Shown piece after piece: positions 36,924 through 45,684 of a stretch of 59,407 nt of DNA; positions within the stretch are counted from its first letter, which is position 1, and the number at the start of each line of letters is the position of its first letter. The notes beneath the pieces were generated by a model that saw only the letters and a list, made by a program, of their open reading frames with translations, searched no databases and was not told the DNA's origin. Source of the DNA: Clostridia bacterium (GTDB taxonomy: Bacteria; Bacillota; Clostridia; Oscillospirales; Butyricicoccaceae); assembly GCA_029099685.1 (NCBI GenBank), contig JAQXOO010000006.1, positions 1 to 59,407 on the forward strand, in the 5' to 3' direction. Both the position numbers and the translations under genes were made by a program.

Positions 36924-37456
36924 TGGGGCAGCACCCCCTTGTGAACGGTGATATTGCCGCCGCACAGCTCGCAGACGCAGTCGCACCGGGCTGCCAGCGC
37001 CCGGTCGGCCTCCGCCAGTCCCCGGCGGTAGGCCTGGGTCAGGCTGTCATAGCGCCCTCCGTCGGCATAGATGAAATCGCTGACGAACACGATGTGCTCC
37101 GCCCAGTCCGCCAGGGCCAGCAGGTCCTGCTTCACCCGGGCGGGCGCGGTGAGATCGGGCTCCAGGCCGGGGAACATCTCGTTGGCCAGCAGGGCTGTCA
37201 CGCTGTCGAATAAAAACGAACCGTTGATATTTTTGTCAATAATACAATTTGTAATGTCTTTCCCGCACTCCAGGGTGGTAAATCCCCAGCCCTCCCGCTC
37301 CCGCAGGTGCCGGGCGATGCGGGCATGGTCCTCCCGGTCGTGAGGGATCATGGTGGCCACATAATACAGCGGCCCCCCTGCCGCCAGCGCCTTTGCCAGA
37401 TGCTGGGCCAGGGTGGATTTGCCGTTTTTGGCCCCGCCGGAGAGGAATACCGTCAT
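36917..37456 (-). CDS. cobU: Adenosylcobinamide kinase/guanylyltransferase CobU
   Basis: Bifunctional enzyme that phosphorylates adenosylcobinamide and transfers GMP to it. The 179-residue protein is full length, with Walker A SGGAKNGKST, the histidine segment HDREDHARIARHLRERE that corresponds to the guanylylation site, SDFIYADGGRYDSLTQAYRRGLAEADRALAARCD and a C-terminal CELCGG. It overlaps cobT (ATGA) upstream and cobS downstream. Confidence 0.88.
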   Translation of the reverse strand: MTVFLSGGAKNGKSTLAQHLAKALAAGGPLYYVATMIPHDREDHARIARHLREREGWGFTTLECGKDITNCIIDKNINGSFLFDSVTALLANEMFPGLEPDLTAPARVKQDLLALADWAEHIVFVSDFIYADGGRYDSLTQAYRRGLAEADRALAARCDCVCELCGGNITVHKGVLPQW

Positions 37457-38559
37457 TGCTCCGTCCCTTTCACCGTGAACTTATCGCCCTGGCGGATCTC
37501 GTCCAGATAGCCGTCGTCAATGGCGGCCTCGGCAAAGGTAGCCATCTCGTTCATGATGGCGCAGGACGCCTCTACGGTGAGAAAGGCCAGCGGGCAGCCG
37601 CTGCCCTCGCCCAGGCGCATCCCCAGCAGCAGGTAGGGCTGCAGCCCCAGCTCCCTGACGGCGATGGAATAGCCCACCTCAAAGGAGGCATGGGAGGGGA
37701 TCATGTACGCTTTTGCGTGGGGGCACAGCCGCGCGGCGCACAGGGCCGCCACCACCGAAATAAAGCCGTCGATGACCACCGGGATGCGGTTGGCCGCCGC
37801 CCCCAGAAACACGCCGCACATGGCGCACAGGTCCAGTCCGCCCACCTTTGCCAGCACATCCACAGGGTCGGCGGGGTCGGGCCGGTGGCGCTCCAGCGCC
37901 TCGCGGATCACCTGCTTTTTCACGGCGAAGGCGCTGTCCACCAGTCCGCCGCCCCGGCCGGTGACCTCCTCCACAGAGGCCCCGGTGAGGGCCGCAAGCA
38001 CGGCGGAGGAGGTGGTGGTGTTGCCGATGCCCATCTCCCCTACGCCCAGGATGTCCACACCCTCGGCCCGGGCGGTGTCCGCCTGTTCAATGCCCGCACA
38101 AATGGCCTGGATGGCCTGGTCCCGGGTCATGGCCGGCTCATACCGCAGGTTTCGGGTGCCGTAGGCCACCTTCCGGTTCACCACGGCGGCGCAGGGCACG
38201 TCGGTCATCACGCCCACATCCACCACCCGCACCTCGTCCCCGAAGTGCTTTGCCAGGGAGGAGGCGCCGGTAAGGCCCCGGGTGAGGTTGATGGTCTGGG
38301 ACAGGGTGACGCTCTGGGGCGTGGAGGACACGCCCTCGGCACAGACGCCGTTGTCGGCGCACAGCACGACGATGCGGCGCTTGTCCACCCGGTTGTGAAC
38401 CTTTCCGGTCATACCCGCCAGGCGGATACCCATCTCCTCCAGCTGGCCCAGGCTGCGGGGCGGCTTTGCCAGAGAATCCTGCCGGGCGCGGGCCGCCTCC
38501 ATGGCGGCGGCGTCGGCGGGGCGGATGCGTGCGATGGTTTGCTGCAGTGTGATTTCCAT
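37453..38559 (-). CDS. cobT: Nicotinate-nucleotide:dimethylbenzimidazole phosphoribosyltransferase CobT
   Basis: Makes alpha-ribazole 5'-phosphate, the lower-ligand nucleotide of cobalamin. The 368-residue protein shows VVLCADNGVCAEGVSSTP, ILGVGEMGIGNTTTSSAV, GGLDLCAMCG and the GEGSG motif with the catalytic glutamate (MRLGEGSGCPLAFLTVEA). It starts four bases after the TIM-barrel gene and is coupled to cobU. With CobU, CobS and a CobC-like phosphatase it completes nucleotide-loop assembly; corrin ring genes are not here, so the locus fits salvage of cobinamide. Confidence 0.96.
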   Translation of the reverse strand: MEITLQQTIARIRPADAAAMEAARARQDSLAKPPRSLGQLEEMGIRLAGMTGKVHNRVDKRRIVVLCADNGVCAEGVSSTPQSVTLSQTINLTRGLTGASSLAKHFGDEVRVVDVGVMTDVPCAAVVNRKVAYGTRNLRYEPAMTRDQAIQAICAGIEQADTARAEGVDILGVGEMGIGNTTTSSAVLAALTGASVEEVTGRGGGLVDSAFAVKKQVIREALERHRPDPADPVDVLAKVGGLDLCAMCGVFLGAAANRIPVVIDGFISVVAALCAARLCPHAKAYMIPSHASFEVGYSIAVRELGLQPYLLLGMRLGEGSGCPLAFLTVEASCAIMNEMATFAEAAIDDGYLDEIRQGDKFTVKGTEQ

Positions 38560-38563
38560 AAGC

Positions 38564-39322
38564 TTATCTCCCGATCAGTCCGCGCTCCTCCAGCCATTTG
38601 CAGGAGGGCCCGGCTTTTGTAGTTTCCAGTGTCCAGGTGGCCTGGGGCGCCAGCCGGCCCAGCAGGTCCAGTATGTGCTCCATGGGGATGGTGCCTTCCG
38701 CCAGTCCGCTGTGGGTGTCCCAGCCGCCCCCGTTGTTGTGCAGGTGAACATGGCCCAGGCAGGGCGCCCACCGGCGCACCCAGGCCTCCACAGGGGTCTC
38801 CGACACCTGGGAGTTGGCGTGGCCCAGGTCCAGGCACAGCTTCAGCCGGGGGTCGTTCACCCGGCGCACCAGCTCCAGATCCATATCCGGCTCCGGCTCC
38901 AGCACGTTTTCCAGCAGGATCCGGCAGTCTGCGGGCTTGTCCCTTAAAAAATCCTTCCAGAACTGCACCGACTGCTCCACGAACCACTGGGGAAAATAGA
39001 CCAGCGGGATGTAGCCCGAGTGCACCACCATGCGGGAAGCGCCCAGCCTTTGGGCCATGGCCCAGGCCTGTTCATAGCGCATCCGGGTGATGCAGCGCAC
39101 CTCCGGGTCGATGGCGGCGGGGCACAGCTCGTTGAAGGGCGCGTGGAGCACCCTGTGCCCCACGGCGGCCATCTGCCCGGCGGCCTGCCGGATGACGGCG
39201 GGATCCTCCAGGTTGGCGGCGGTGCAGAAGGCGTCGCACTCCAGCCCCAGGCCGTATTTTTCGGCCATCTCCCCGCAGTCCGGGGCGATGGTGGCGATAT
39301 AGATCTGACTGTTTCGGTTCAT
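38564..39322 (-). CDS. Sugar phosphate isomerase/epimerase-like TIM-barrel protein
   Basis: A 252-residue protein of the xylose-isomerase/AP-endonuclease-2 barrel family, with metal-ligand positions in VVHSGYIP, LLENVLEPEPD, LCLDLGHANS and GHVHLHNNGG. The substrate cannot be inferred from sequence. It is the first gene of the cob operon, four bases before cobT, which hints at a link to lower-ligand or cobamide chemistry, but co-transcription may be incidental. Confidence 0.88.
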   Translation of the reverse strand: MNRNSQIYIATIAPDCGEMAEKYGLGLECDAFCTAANLEDPAVIRQAAGQMAAVGHRVLHAPFNELCPAAIDPEVRCITRMRYEQAWAMAQRLGASRMVVHSGYIPLVYFPQWFVEQSVQFWKDFLRDKPADCRILLENVLEPEPDMDLELVRRVNDPRLKLCLDLGHANSQVSETPVEAWVRRWAPCLGHVHLHNNGGGWDTHSGLAEGTIPMEHILDLLGRLAPQATWTLETTKAGPSCKWLEERGLIGR

Positions 39323-39412
39323 ATGGCTTCCTTCCCCCGGCGGAGTTCCGGCGAAAAACCGCCTTTTCCGCCTTTATCTTTTATCATATCACACTTTCCG
39401 CCGTTCCGCCAC

Positions 39413-39440
39413 TTGTATTTACGGGATTTTTCAGTACAAT
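39413..39440 (+). promoter_or_regulatory. Promoter of the threonine aldolase-type gene
   Basis: TTGTAT (39413-39418), 16-base spacer, TACAAT (39435-39440), 38 bases before the ATG. Confidence 0.6.
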
Positions 39441-39478
39441 GGAGTTGACACACAGAAAACACAAGGAGGCACAATCCC

Positions 39479-40504
39479 ATGATCCGTTTTGACTGCGACT
39501 ATCTGGAAGGCGCCCATCCCGCCATTCTGCAAAGGCTGGCGGAGACCAACATGGACCAGACCCTTGGCTACGGCGAAGACCCCTACTGCGCCGCCGCCGC
39601 CGAAAAGATCCGCAAGGCCTGCGCCGCGCCGGACGCCGCCGTACACTTCCTGGTGGGCGGCACCCAGACCAACACCACCGTCATCTATTCCATCCTGCGT
39701 CCCCATGAGGGCGTGCTGGCCGTGAGCACCGGGCACATCAACTGCCACGAGGTCAACGCCATCGAGGGCACCGGCCACAAGGTGCTGGCCATCCCCGGTG
39801 AAAACGGCAAGCTCACCGCCCGGGCCATCGAGGACGCCTATCTGGCGTGGAAAAACGACGCCTCCTGGGAGCACATCGTCAAGCCCGGAATGGTCTATGT
39901 CTCCCAGTCTACCGAGACCGGCACCCTGTATACCAAGGCCGAACTGGAGGCCATCCGCCAGGTGTGCGACAAATACAGCCTGCCCCTGTTTCTGGACGGG
40001 GCCCGTCTGGGCTATGCCCTGGCGGCCGACGGCTGCGACCTGACCCTGCCGGACATCGCCCGCCTGTGCGATGTGTTCTACATCGGCGGCACCAAGCAGG
40101 GCGCCCTGTTCGGCGAAGCGGTGGTCATCCCCGATCCCGGCCTGATCCCCGCCTTCCGCTCCCTCATCAAGCAGCGGGGCGGCCTGCTGGCAAAGGGCCG
40201 GCTGCTGGGCATCCAGTTTGACGTTCTGTTCACCGACGACCTGTACTTCCGGCTGTCCCGGCACGCCATCGACCTGGCCAAGGTGATCAAAAAGGGCTTC
40301 GAGGACAAGGGCTACCGCTTTATGTGCGACAGCGCCACCAACCAGCAGTTCCCCATTTTGTCCCAGGAGCAGATCCTGCGGCTGAAGCAGGACTTCTCCT
40401 TTGACGACTACGGACCCGCCGGGGACGGCTGCCGCAACACCCGCTTCTGCACCAGCTGGGCCACCACCGAGGAAAACGTGAAAAAGCTGCTGGAGGCCAT
40501 CTGA
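39479..40504 (+). CDS. Threonine aldolase family PLP enzyme (beta-eliminating lyase fold)
   Basis: Fold-type I pyridoxal phosphate enzyme of 341 residues, probably splitting L-threonine or L-allo-threonine into glycine and acetaldehyde. Features are DQTLGYGEDPYCAAAAEKI, the cofactor stacking region STGHINCHEVNAIEGTGHKV, LFLDGARLGYAL with the PLP-pyridine aspartate, and the Schiff-base lysine in FYIGGTKQGALFGEAVV. AAGGAGG precedes the ATG. It stands alone between a promoter and a terminator. Confidence 0.92.
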   Translation: MIRFDCDYLEGAHPAILQRLAETNMDQTLGYGEDPYCAAAAEKIRKACAAPDAAVHFLVGGTQTNTTVIYSILRPHEGVLAVSTGHINCHEVNAIEGTGHKVLAIPGENGKLTARAIEDAYLAWKNDASWEHIVKPGMVYVSQSTETGTLYTKAELEAIRQVCDKYSLPLFLDGARLGYALAADGCDLTLPDIARLCDVFYIGGTKQGALFGEAVVIPDPGLIPAFRSLIKQRGGLLAKGRLLGIQFDVLFTDDLYFRLSRHAIDLAKVIKKGFEDKGYRFMCDSATNQQFPILSQEQILRLKQDFSFDDYGPAGDGCRNTRFCTSWATTEENVKKLLEAI

Positions 40505-40537
40505 CCGCCGCCGGCCGCTTCAAAGCCACGCAAATGC

Positions 40538-40570
40538 CAAAGCCACCCCCGGGTGGCTTTGCTTTTCTTA
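40538..40570 (+). terminator. Terminator after the threonine aldolase-type gene
   Basis: CAAAGCCACCC / GGGTGGCTTTG stem with a two-base loop, followed by CTTTTCTTAT. Confidence 0.88.
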
Positions 40571-40608
40571 TATTTTACAAAAGGTTAATAGTCACCCTTT
40601 TTAAATTG

Positions 40609-40617
40609 TGCTATGAT
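40609..40617 (+). promoter_or_regulatory. Extended -10 promoter of the ABC exporter operon
   Basis: TGCTATGAT at 40609-40617 with TAGTCA at 40589-40594 (17-base spacing), about 63 bases before the ATPase start. Confidence 0.6.
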
Positions 40618-40679
40618 AAACGGTATGATATAAAATGCCGATGAAAAAGGTCAATTTGCTGTTTTGAGGTGGTTTTGCC

Positions 40680-41381
40680 ATGAGTTTTATCGAATTTAAG
40701 GACGTTGTCAAGCGTTACACCGTGGGTGAGCAGGAAATTTACGCCGCCAACGGCGTTTCCTTTACCATCGAGCAGGGGGAATTCTGCGTCATCGTGGGCT
40801 CCTCCGGCGCGGGCAAGACCACCATTCTGAATATGCTGGGAGGCATGGACAGCTGCACCTCGGGCACCATCCTGCTGGACGGCGAGGAGGTCTCCGCCTA
40901 TAACCCCAGGCGGCTCACCCAGTACCGGCGGTTTGACGTGGGCTTCGTGTTCCAGTTCTACAACCTGGTGCAGAACCTGACGGCGCTGGAAAACGTGGAG
41001 CTTGCCTCTGAGATCTCCCGGGAGCCGCTGGACCCCCGTGAGACCCTGCGGCAGGTGGGCCTGGGCGACCGGATGGACAACTTCCCCGCCCAGCTTTCCG
41101 GCGGTGAGCAGCAGCGGGTGTCCATCGCCCGGGCGCTGGCCAAAAATCCCAAGCTGCTGCTGTGCGACGAACCCACCGGCGCGCTGGACTATGTCACCGG
41201 CAAGAGCATCCTCAAGCTGCTGCAGGACACCTGCCGCCAGACCGGCAAAACGGTGGTTGTCATCACCCACAACACCGCCCTTACCGCCATGGCCGACCGG
41301 GTCATCCGGGTCAAGAGCGGCCGCATCGTCAGCAACGAGGTCAACGCCGATCCCATGCCCGTGGAGATGATCGAATGGTAA
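40680..41381 (+). CDS. ABC transporter ATP-binding protein (MacB/LolD type)
   Basis: A 233-residue ATPase with Walker [10 protein letters not shown], the Q-loop [26 protein letters not shown] signature [15 protein letters not shown] and Walker [13 protein letters not shown]. The block is that of type VII ABC systems (MacB, LolD, FtsE), which move or pull on extracytoplasmic substrates rather than import. GAGGTGGTTTTGCC precedes the ATG. It overlaps the giant FtsX-type permease gene by seven bases and is its motor. Confidence 0.95.
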   Translation: MSFIEFKDVVKRYTVGEQEIYAANGVSFTIEQGEFCVIVGSSGAGKTTILNMLGGMDSCTSGTILLDGEEVSAYNPRRLTQYRRFDVGFVFQFYNLVQNLTALENVELASEISREPLDPRETLRQVGLGDRMDNFPAQLSGGEQQRVSIARALAKNPKLLLCDEPTGALDYVTGKSILKLLQDTCRQTGKTVVVITHNTALTAMADRVIRVKSGRIVSNEVNADPMPVEMIEW

Positions 41382-44300
41382 AAAAGACGTTTTTCAAGGC
41401 GTGCCTCCGGTCCATCCGGGGCAGCTTCAGCCGTTTTCTGGCGATCTTTCTCATCGTGGCGCTGGGCGCCGGCTTTTTGGCGGGGCTGCTGGCCACCACG
41501 CCGGATATGCGCCACACCGTCAGCGAGCTGTACCACGAGAGCAACTTCTATGACCTGCGCGTCGTGGGCACGCTGGGTCTGGAGGACGGCGACGCGGAGG
41601 CCCTCTCCCGGGTGGAGGGGGTCCGGGCCGTCATGCCCGCCCGCAGCGCCGACCGGGAGGTGGCGCTGGATTCCGGCGACACGCTGGTGGCCCGCTTCCA
41701 CGGCGTCACCGCCTGGGAAGGGGACGACCCCGCCCTGATGAACCGTCCGGAGCTGGTGGAGGGCCGCTGGCCCCAGGCCGACGACGAGTGCGTGGTGGTC
41801 CTGGGCACCGGCCTGCGCCAGACCTCTCTGGACGTGGGCTCCGCGCTGGAGGTGCTGCCTCTGGAAAACAAGGATGACGGGGACGAAGCCCCGGAGGAGG
41901 TTTTTGCCCATACCCGGTTCACCATCGTGGGCGTGGTCACCAGCAGCTACTACATCTCCCTGGTCCAGCGGGGCAGCACCTCCATGGGCAACGGCTCCAT
42001 CGGCTGCGTGATTTATGTGAATGACAGCGTGCTGGACATGGACTATTACACCGACCTTTATGTGACGGTGGAGGACGGCCTGCAGGCCGAGTCCTTCACC
42101 CGGGACTATGACGACCTGGTAGTCCCTGTTCAGCAGCGGATAGAGCAGCTGGCGGAGACCCAGAAGCATGTCCGGGCCGACCGTCTCCGGGAAGACGCCC
42201 AGCAGGAGCTGGACGACGCCCGGCAGGAGCTGGCCGACAAGACCGCCGAGGGCCAGCAGGAGTTGGACGACGCCCTCCGGGAACTGCAGGACGGCGAACA
42301 GGAATATGCCGACGGCCTGGCGGACTATGAACAGGGCCAGCGGGAGTTGGAGGACGCCTTCCGGGAGCTGCAGGACGGCGAAGCCGAGCTGCCCGACGCG
42401 CTGCAGAAGCTGCGGGACGGCGAGCGGGAATACGAGGACGGTCTGAAGGAGCTGGAGGACGCCCAGGCGGAGATCGACGATAACCAAAAAGAGCTGGACG
42501 ATGCCTATGTGACCATCCAGGAGGCCAAGGCCCAGCTGAAGGACGCCCAGCACCAGCTCAAGTCCGGCGAGGCCGAACTGGAGGAGGGGTCCCGGCAGCT
42601 GGATGAGGCACAGGCACAGGTGGACGCCGGGCAGGCCCAGGTGGACGCCGGCCGGGAGCAGCTGGCCCAAAAGCAGGCCGAACTTGAGGCCGGCTATGGA
42701 CATGGTCTGGTCAGCGAGGAAGTTTATCAGGCAGGCATGGCGCAGATCGCCGCCACCCGGCAGTATTTAGACGGACAACAGGCCCAGCTGGATGCGGGCC
42801 AGCGTGAGATCGACAGCGGCCGCAGCGCCCTGGCCGCCGGGTCCCGGCAGCTTGCGGACGCCCGTGCCGACTATGAGGACGGGCTGAAAGAGGTGGAGGA
42901 CGCCGATGTGGACCGCCGCTGGGGCCTGTATCAGCTGGAGCTGGCCCGGGAGAAGCTGGAGGACGGCCGCCAGGAACTGGCGGACGCCCGAAAGGAACTG
43001 GACGACGGCTGGCGGGACTATGAGCAGGGCGTCCAGGACCTGAAAGACGGCTGGGCCGACTATTACGACGGCCAAAAGGAGCTGGAGGATGCCCGGACCG
43101 AGCTGGAGGACGCCCGGCAGGAGCTGGACGACGGCTGGAAGGAATATGAGGACGGCCGCCGGGAGTTTGACGAAAAGATCGCCGACGCCAACCTGAAGAT
43201 CCGGGACGCCCAGGACCGCATCGACGACATCGAAGATCCCGAATGGCACGTGCTCACCCGGGATGAAAGCAACGAAAGCTATATTTTCTACAGCAGCGAC
43301 GCGGAAAAGGTGGCCGCCATCGCCAAGGTGTTCCCCGTCTTCTTCTTCCTGGTGGCGGCCCTGGTGGCCTCCACGACCATGACCCGCATGATCGACGAGG
43401 ACCGGGGCGTCATCGGCACGCTGAAGGCCCTGGGCTATTCCAACGGCGCCATCGCGGGCAAATATCTGCTGTATGCCGCCCTGGCCTGCGTGCTGGGGGC
43501 CGCCGCCGGCCTGGCGGTGTTCCTGCCCCTGCTGCCCCGGGTCATCGCCAACGCCTATACGATGCTGTACCAGCTGCCCCCCATCCGGTCCAGCAGCCAC
43601 CTGACCTTTATGCTGGTGTCCGCGGGCGGCATCCTGGCCGCCGTGCTGCTGGCGACCCTGGGCGCCCTGCGGGGCTCCCTGCGGGACCGGGCGGCGGAAC
43701 TGATGCGGCCCAAAGCGCCTCCGGCGGGCAAACGCATCCTGCTGGAGCACATAAAGCCCTTGTGGCGGCGGCTGAAATTCACCCACAAGGTCACCGTCCG
43801 CAACCTGTTCCGCTACAAAAAGCGGTTCTTTATGACGGTCATCGGCATCGCCGGCTGCACCGCCATGCTGGTGGCGGGCTTCGGCCTGCGGGATTCCATC
43901 CGCGACATCGTGAACATCCAGTTCACCCAGCTGCAGAACTATGACCTGACACTGACGATGAAGCATCAGGGCGACGACACCGCCGACCGGCGCATCGCCG
44001 CGGTGCTCTCGGACAAAAGCCTGGTCAGCGACTTCCTGGCGGTGCATCTGGAATCGGGCGTGGGCTTTGTTCCCGGGCGCGAGACCGATCTGAACATTCT
44101 GGTGGCCTCTGACCCGGAAAAGCTCCAGAGCTTCTATACCTTCCGGGTGCGCACCACCGGCGAGCCGGTGCCCTTCACCGATGAGGGCGCCATCCTGACG
44201 GAGAAGGCCGCCAAGGTGCTGGGGGTGGAGCCGGGCGACGTGCTGCAGCTCCGCAACCAGGACGACCAGGAGGCGGGCATCCCCATCACCGGCGTGTGCG

Positions 44301-44917
44301 AAAACTATGTCCACGGCTACATTTACATTCCCCAGAGCCTGTATGAGCGCGCCTTCGGCGAGCAGTGCTCCTTCGATACCGTTCTGGCCAAGACCGGCGC
44401 TTCCGACGAAGCCGCCCGGGACGCCCTGGCCGCGCAGCTGCTGTCCTCCTCCAACGCCACGGGCGTCAGCTTTTCCACCGCCACCATCGAGGCCTTTAAC
44501 GATATGTTGGGCAGCGTGGATTACATCGTCATCGTGCTCATTGTCGCCGCGGCGGTGCTGGCCTTTGTGGTGCTGTACAACCTGACCAACATCAACATCT
44601 GTGAGCGGCAAAAGGAGATCGCCACCCTGAAGGTGCTGGGCTTTTACCGGCGGGAGGTGTCGGACTACGTGTTCCGTGAAAACATCCTGCTCAGTCTCAT
44701 CGGCACGGCCGCGGGCCTGTTCGTCGGCGTGTTCTTCCATCAGTTTGTGGTGCAGACCGCTGAGGTGGACGCGGTGATGTTCGGCCGCACCATTGCCCCC
44801 ATGAGCTATGTATACGCCGCGGTGCTGTCCATGGTGTTCACCCTGCTGGTGAGCCTGTTCATGCGCAAAAAGCTCCACCGCATCGACATGGTGGAATCGC
44901 TGAAAGCGCCGGAATAA
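41375..44917 (+). CDS. FtsX/MacB-type ABC permease with a ~350-residue extracytoplasmic coiled coil
   Basis: A 1180-residue membrane protein. One N-terminal helix (~14-36) is followed by an exported beta-rich domain, then a long Glu/Asp/Gln/Leu-rich helix (~265-615) built of recurring units such as ELxDGxxEYEDGLKELEDA, without proline over most of its length, then three helices (~650-770), a second MacB-like periplasmic domain after helix ~818-838, and three last helices (~1050-1165) ending LHRIDMVESLKAPE. This is two FtsX half-units in one chain. The partner ATPase gene overlaps its start. The long coil could reach across the wall; the substrate is unknown. Confidence 0.9.
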   Translation: MVKKTFFKACLRSIRGSFSRFLAIFLIVALGAGFLAGLLATTPDMRHTVSELYHESNFYDLRVVGTLGLEDGDAEALSRVEGVRAVMPARSADREVALDSGDTLVARFHGVTAWEGDDPALMNRPELVEGRWPQADDECVVVLGTGLRQTSLDVGSALEVLPLENKDDGDEAPEEVFAHTRFTIVGVVTSSYYISLVQRGSTSMGNGSIGCVIYVNDSVLDMDYYTDLYVTVEDGLQAESFTRDYDDLVVPVQQRIEQLAETQKHVRADRLREDAQQELDDARQELADKTAEGQQELDDALRELQDGEQEYADGLADYEQGQRELEDAFRELQDGEAELPDALQKLRDGEREYEDGLKELEDAQAEIDDNQKELDDAYVTIQEAKAQLKDAQHQLKSGEAELEEGSRQLDEAQAQVDAGQAQVDAGREQLAQKQAELEAGYGHGLVSEEVYQAGMAQIAATRQYLDGQQAQLDAGQREIDSGRSALAAGSRQLADARADYEDGLKEVEDADVDRRWGLYQLELAREKLEDGRQELADARKELDDGWRDYEQGVQDLKDGWADYYDGQKELEDARTELEDARQELDDGWKEYEDGRREFDEKIADANLKIRDAQDRIDDIEDPEWHVLTRDESNESYIFYSSDAEKVAAIAKVFPVFFFLVAALVASTTMTRMIDEDRGVIGTLKALGYSNGAIAGKYLLYAALACVLGAAAGLAVFLPLLPRVIANAYTMLYQLPPIRSSSHLTFMLVSAGGILAAVLLATLGALRGSLRDRAAELMRPKAPPAGKRILLEHIKPLWRRLKFTHKVTVRNLFRYKKRFFMTVIGIAGCTAMLVAGFGLRDSIRDIVNIQFTQLQNYDLTLTMKHQGDDTADRRIAAVLSDKSLVSDFLAVHLESGVGFVPGRETDLNILVASDPEKLQSFYTFRVRTTGEPVPFTDEGAILTEKAAKVLGVEPGDVLQLRNQDDQEAGIPITGVCENYVHGYIYIPQSLYERAFGEQCSFDTVLAKTGASDEAARDALAAQLLSSSNATGVSFSTATIEAFNDMLGSVDYIVIVLIVAAAVLAFVVLYNLTNINICERQKEIATLKVLGFYRREVSDYVFRENILLSLIGTAAGLFVGVFFHQFVVQTAEVDAVMFGRTIAPMSYVYAAVLSMVFTLLVSLFMRKKLHRIDMVESLKAPE

Positions 44918-44944
44918 GCGTTCCGTCGGAGCGCATACAAAACA

Positions 44945-44976
44945 AAAAAGCCGTGAGCGGACGCTCACGGCTTTTT
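44945..44976 (+). terminator. Bidirectional terminator after the ABC exporter
   Basis: AAAAAGCCGTGAGC / GCTCACGGCTTTTT stem with a GGAC loop, between convergent genes. Confidence 0.93.
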
Positions 44977-44987
44977 GATACGCTTTT

Positions 44988-45542
44988 TTATTTCTTGCGG
45001 AACAGGGCATAGGAGGGATATCGGTTGTCGCAGTCCCGGGCCAGGGTGGCGATGTCCACATAGGCCAGGTTGCCCTCCACCCGGACCTTGCCCTTGCGGC
45101 CCTCGGTGTCATACTTGCCCTCATACATGGAGGGGTCCATGACGCAGATCTCGCGGCCCTTTGCGCTCACCAGCACGATGAAATGGCCGCCGGTGGTGAA
45201 CACGCCGGTCCAGCCGGGGCGGTCGCCGCCGGAATTGGCGATGGCCATGCCCTCGCCATTCTGCAAAAACTGCTGCATTCTGCCGTGGTCGCAGGTATAT
45301 TCCACCGTCAGGCCGAACTTTTCGCACAGGGCGGGAGCCAGAAGGGTGATCTCGGTGCCGGTCTCGTCGTGGGCGCCGGCGGCATTTGCCAACTCCACGG
45401 CTTCGGCGGGAGTAAAGCTCTGTCCGGTGAGGTTTTCCACCACCATGCAGGCGGAACACAGCCCACAACCGCTGGAGGCCACGGTGCCGTCGCCGTAGGG
45501 AATGTCGGGATAGTTGTTCTGATTCCAGTATTTGTATTCCAT
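44988..45542 (-). CDS. C39-like papain-fold protein, no signal peptide
   Basis: A 184-residue protein with the likely nucleophile cysteine in VASSGCGLCSACMVV, the histidine in TTGGHFIVLVSAKG and a following MDPSM, the order of Peptidase_C39-like proteins. It shares this pattern with the anchored protein at 10327 but lacks a signal or other domains. ATG 45542 follows AAAAGGAGC; two upstream ATGs lack a spaced ribosome site. The substrate is unknown. Confidence 0.82.
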   Translation of the reverse strand: MEYKYWNQNNYPDIPYGDGTVASSGCGLCSACMVVENLTGQSFTPAEAVELANAAGAHDETGTEITLLAPALCEKFGLTVEYTCDHGRMQQFLQNGEGMAIANSGGDRPGWTGVFTTGGHFIVLVSAKGREICVMDPSMYEGKYDTEGRKGKVRVEGNLAYVDIATLARDCDNRYPSYALFRKK

Positions 45543-45684
45543 GGGAAGCGCGCTCCTTTTCATCATACTTTTCATGCTTCGGCGCCGGCGGACCCGGGAG
45601 TCACCCGTCTCCGCCCGGCGGTATTTCACTCAGTTTAGCACAGCAGGGCGAAAAAGTAAAGGCCCGCCCGGGCATATTCCGCCC

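Noticed and set aside
39323..39478. Cobalamin riboswitch before the cob operon
   Set aside because: The gap is short, divergent, and lacks a recognisable B12-box.
42170..43220. Tandem DNA repeat or CRISPR-like array in the coiled-coil coding region
   Set aside because: The recurrence is at the protein level (ELxDG-type units); DNA units vary in length and sequence, and there are no spacers.
42767..45124. Long open frame (about 785 codons) antisense to the ABC permease
   Set aside because: It lies opposite the repetitive GC-rich coiled-coil and permease coding sequence, has a His/Gln/Gly-rich nonsense composition and no ribosome site. GC-rich third positions keep antisense frames open.
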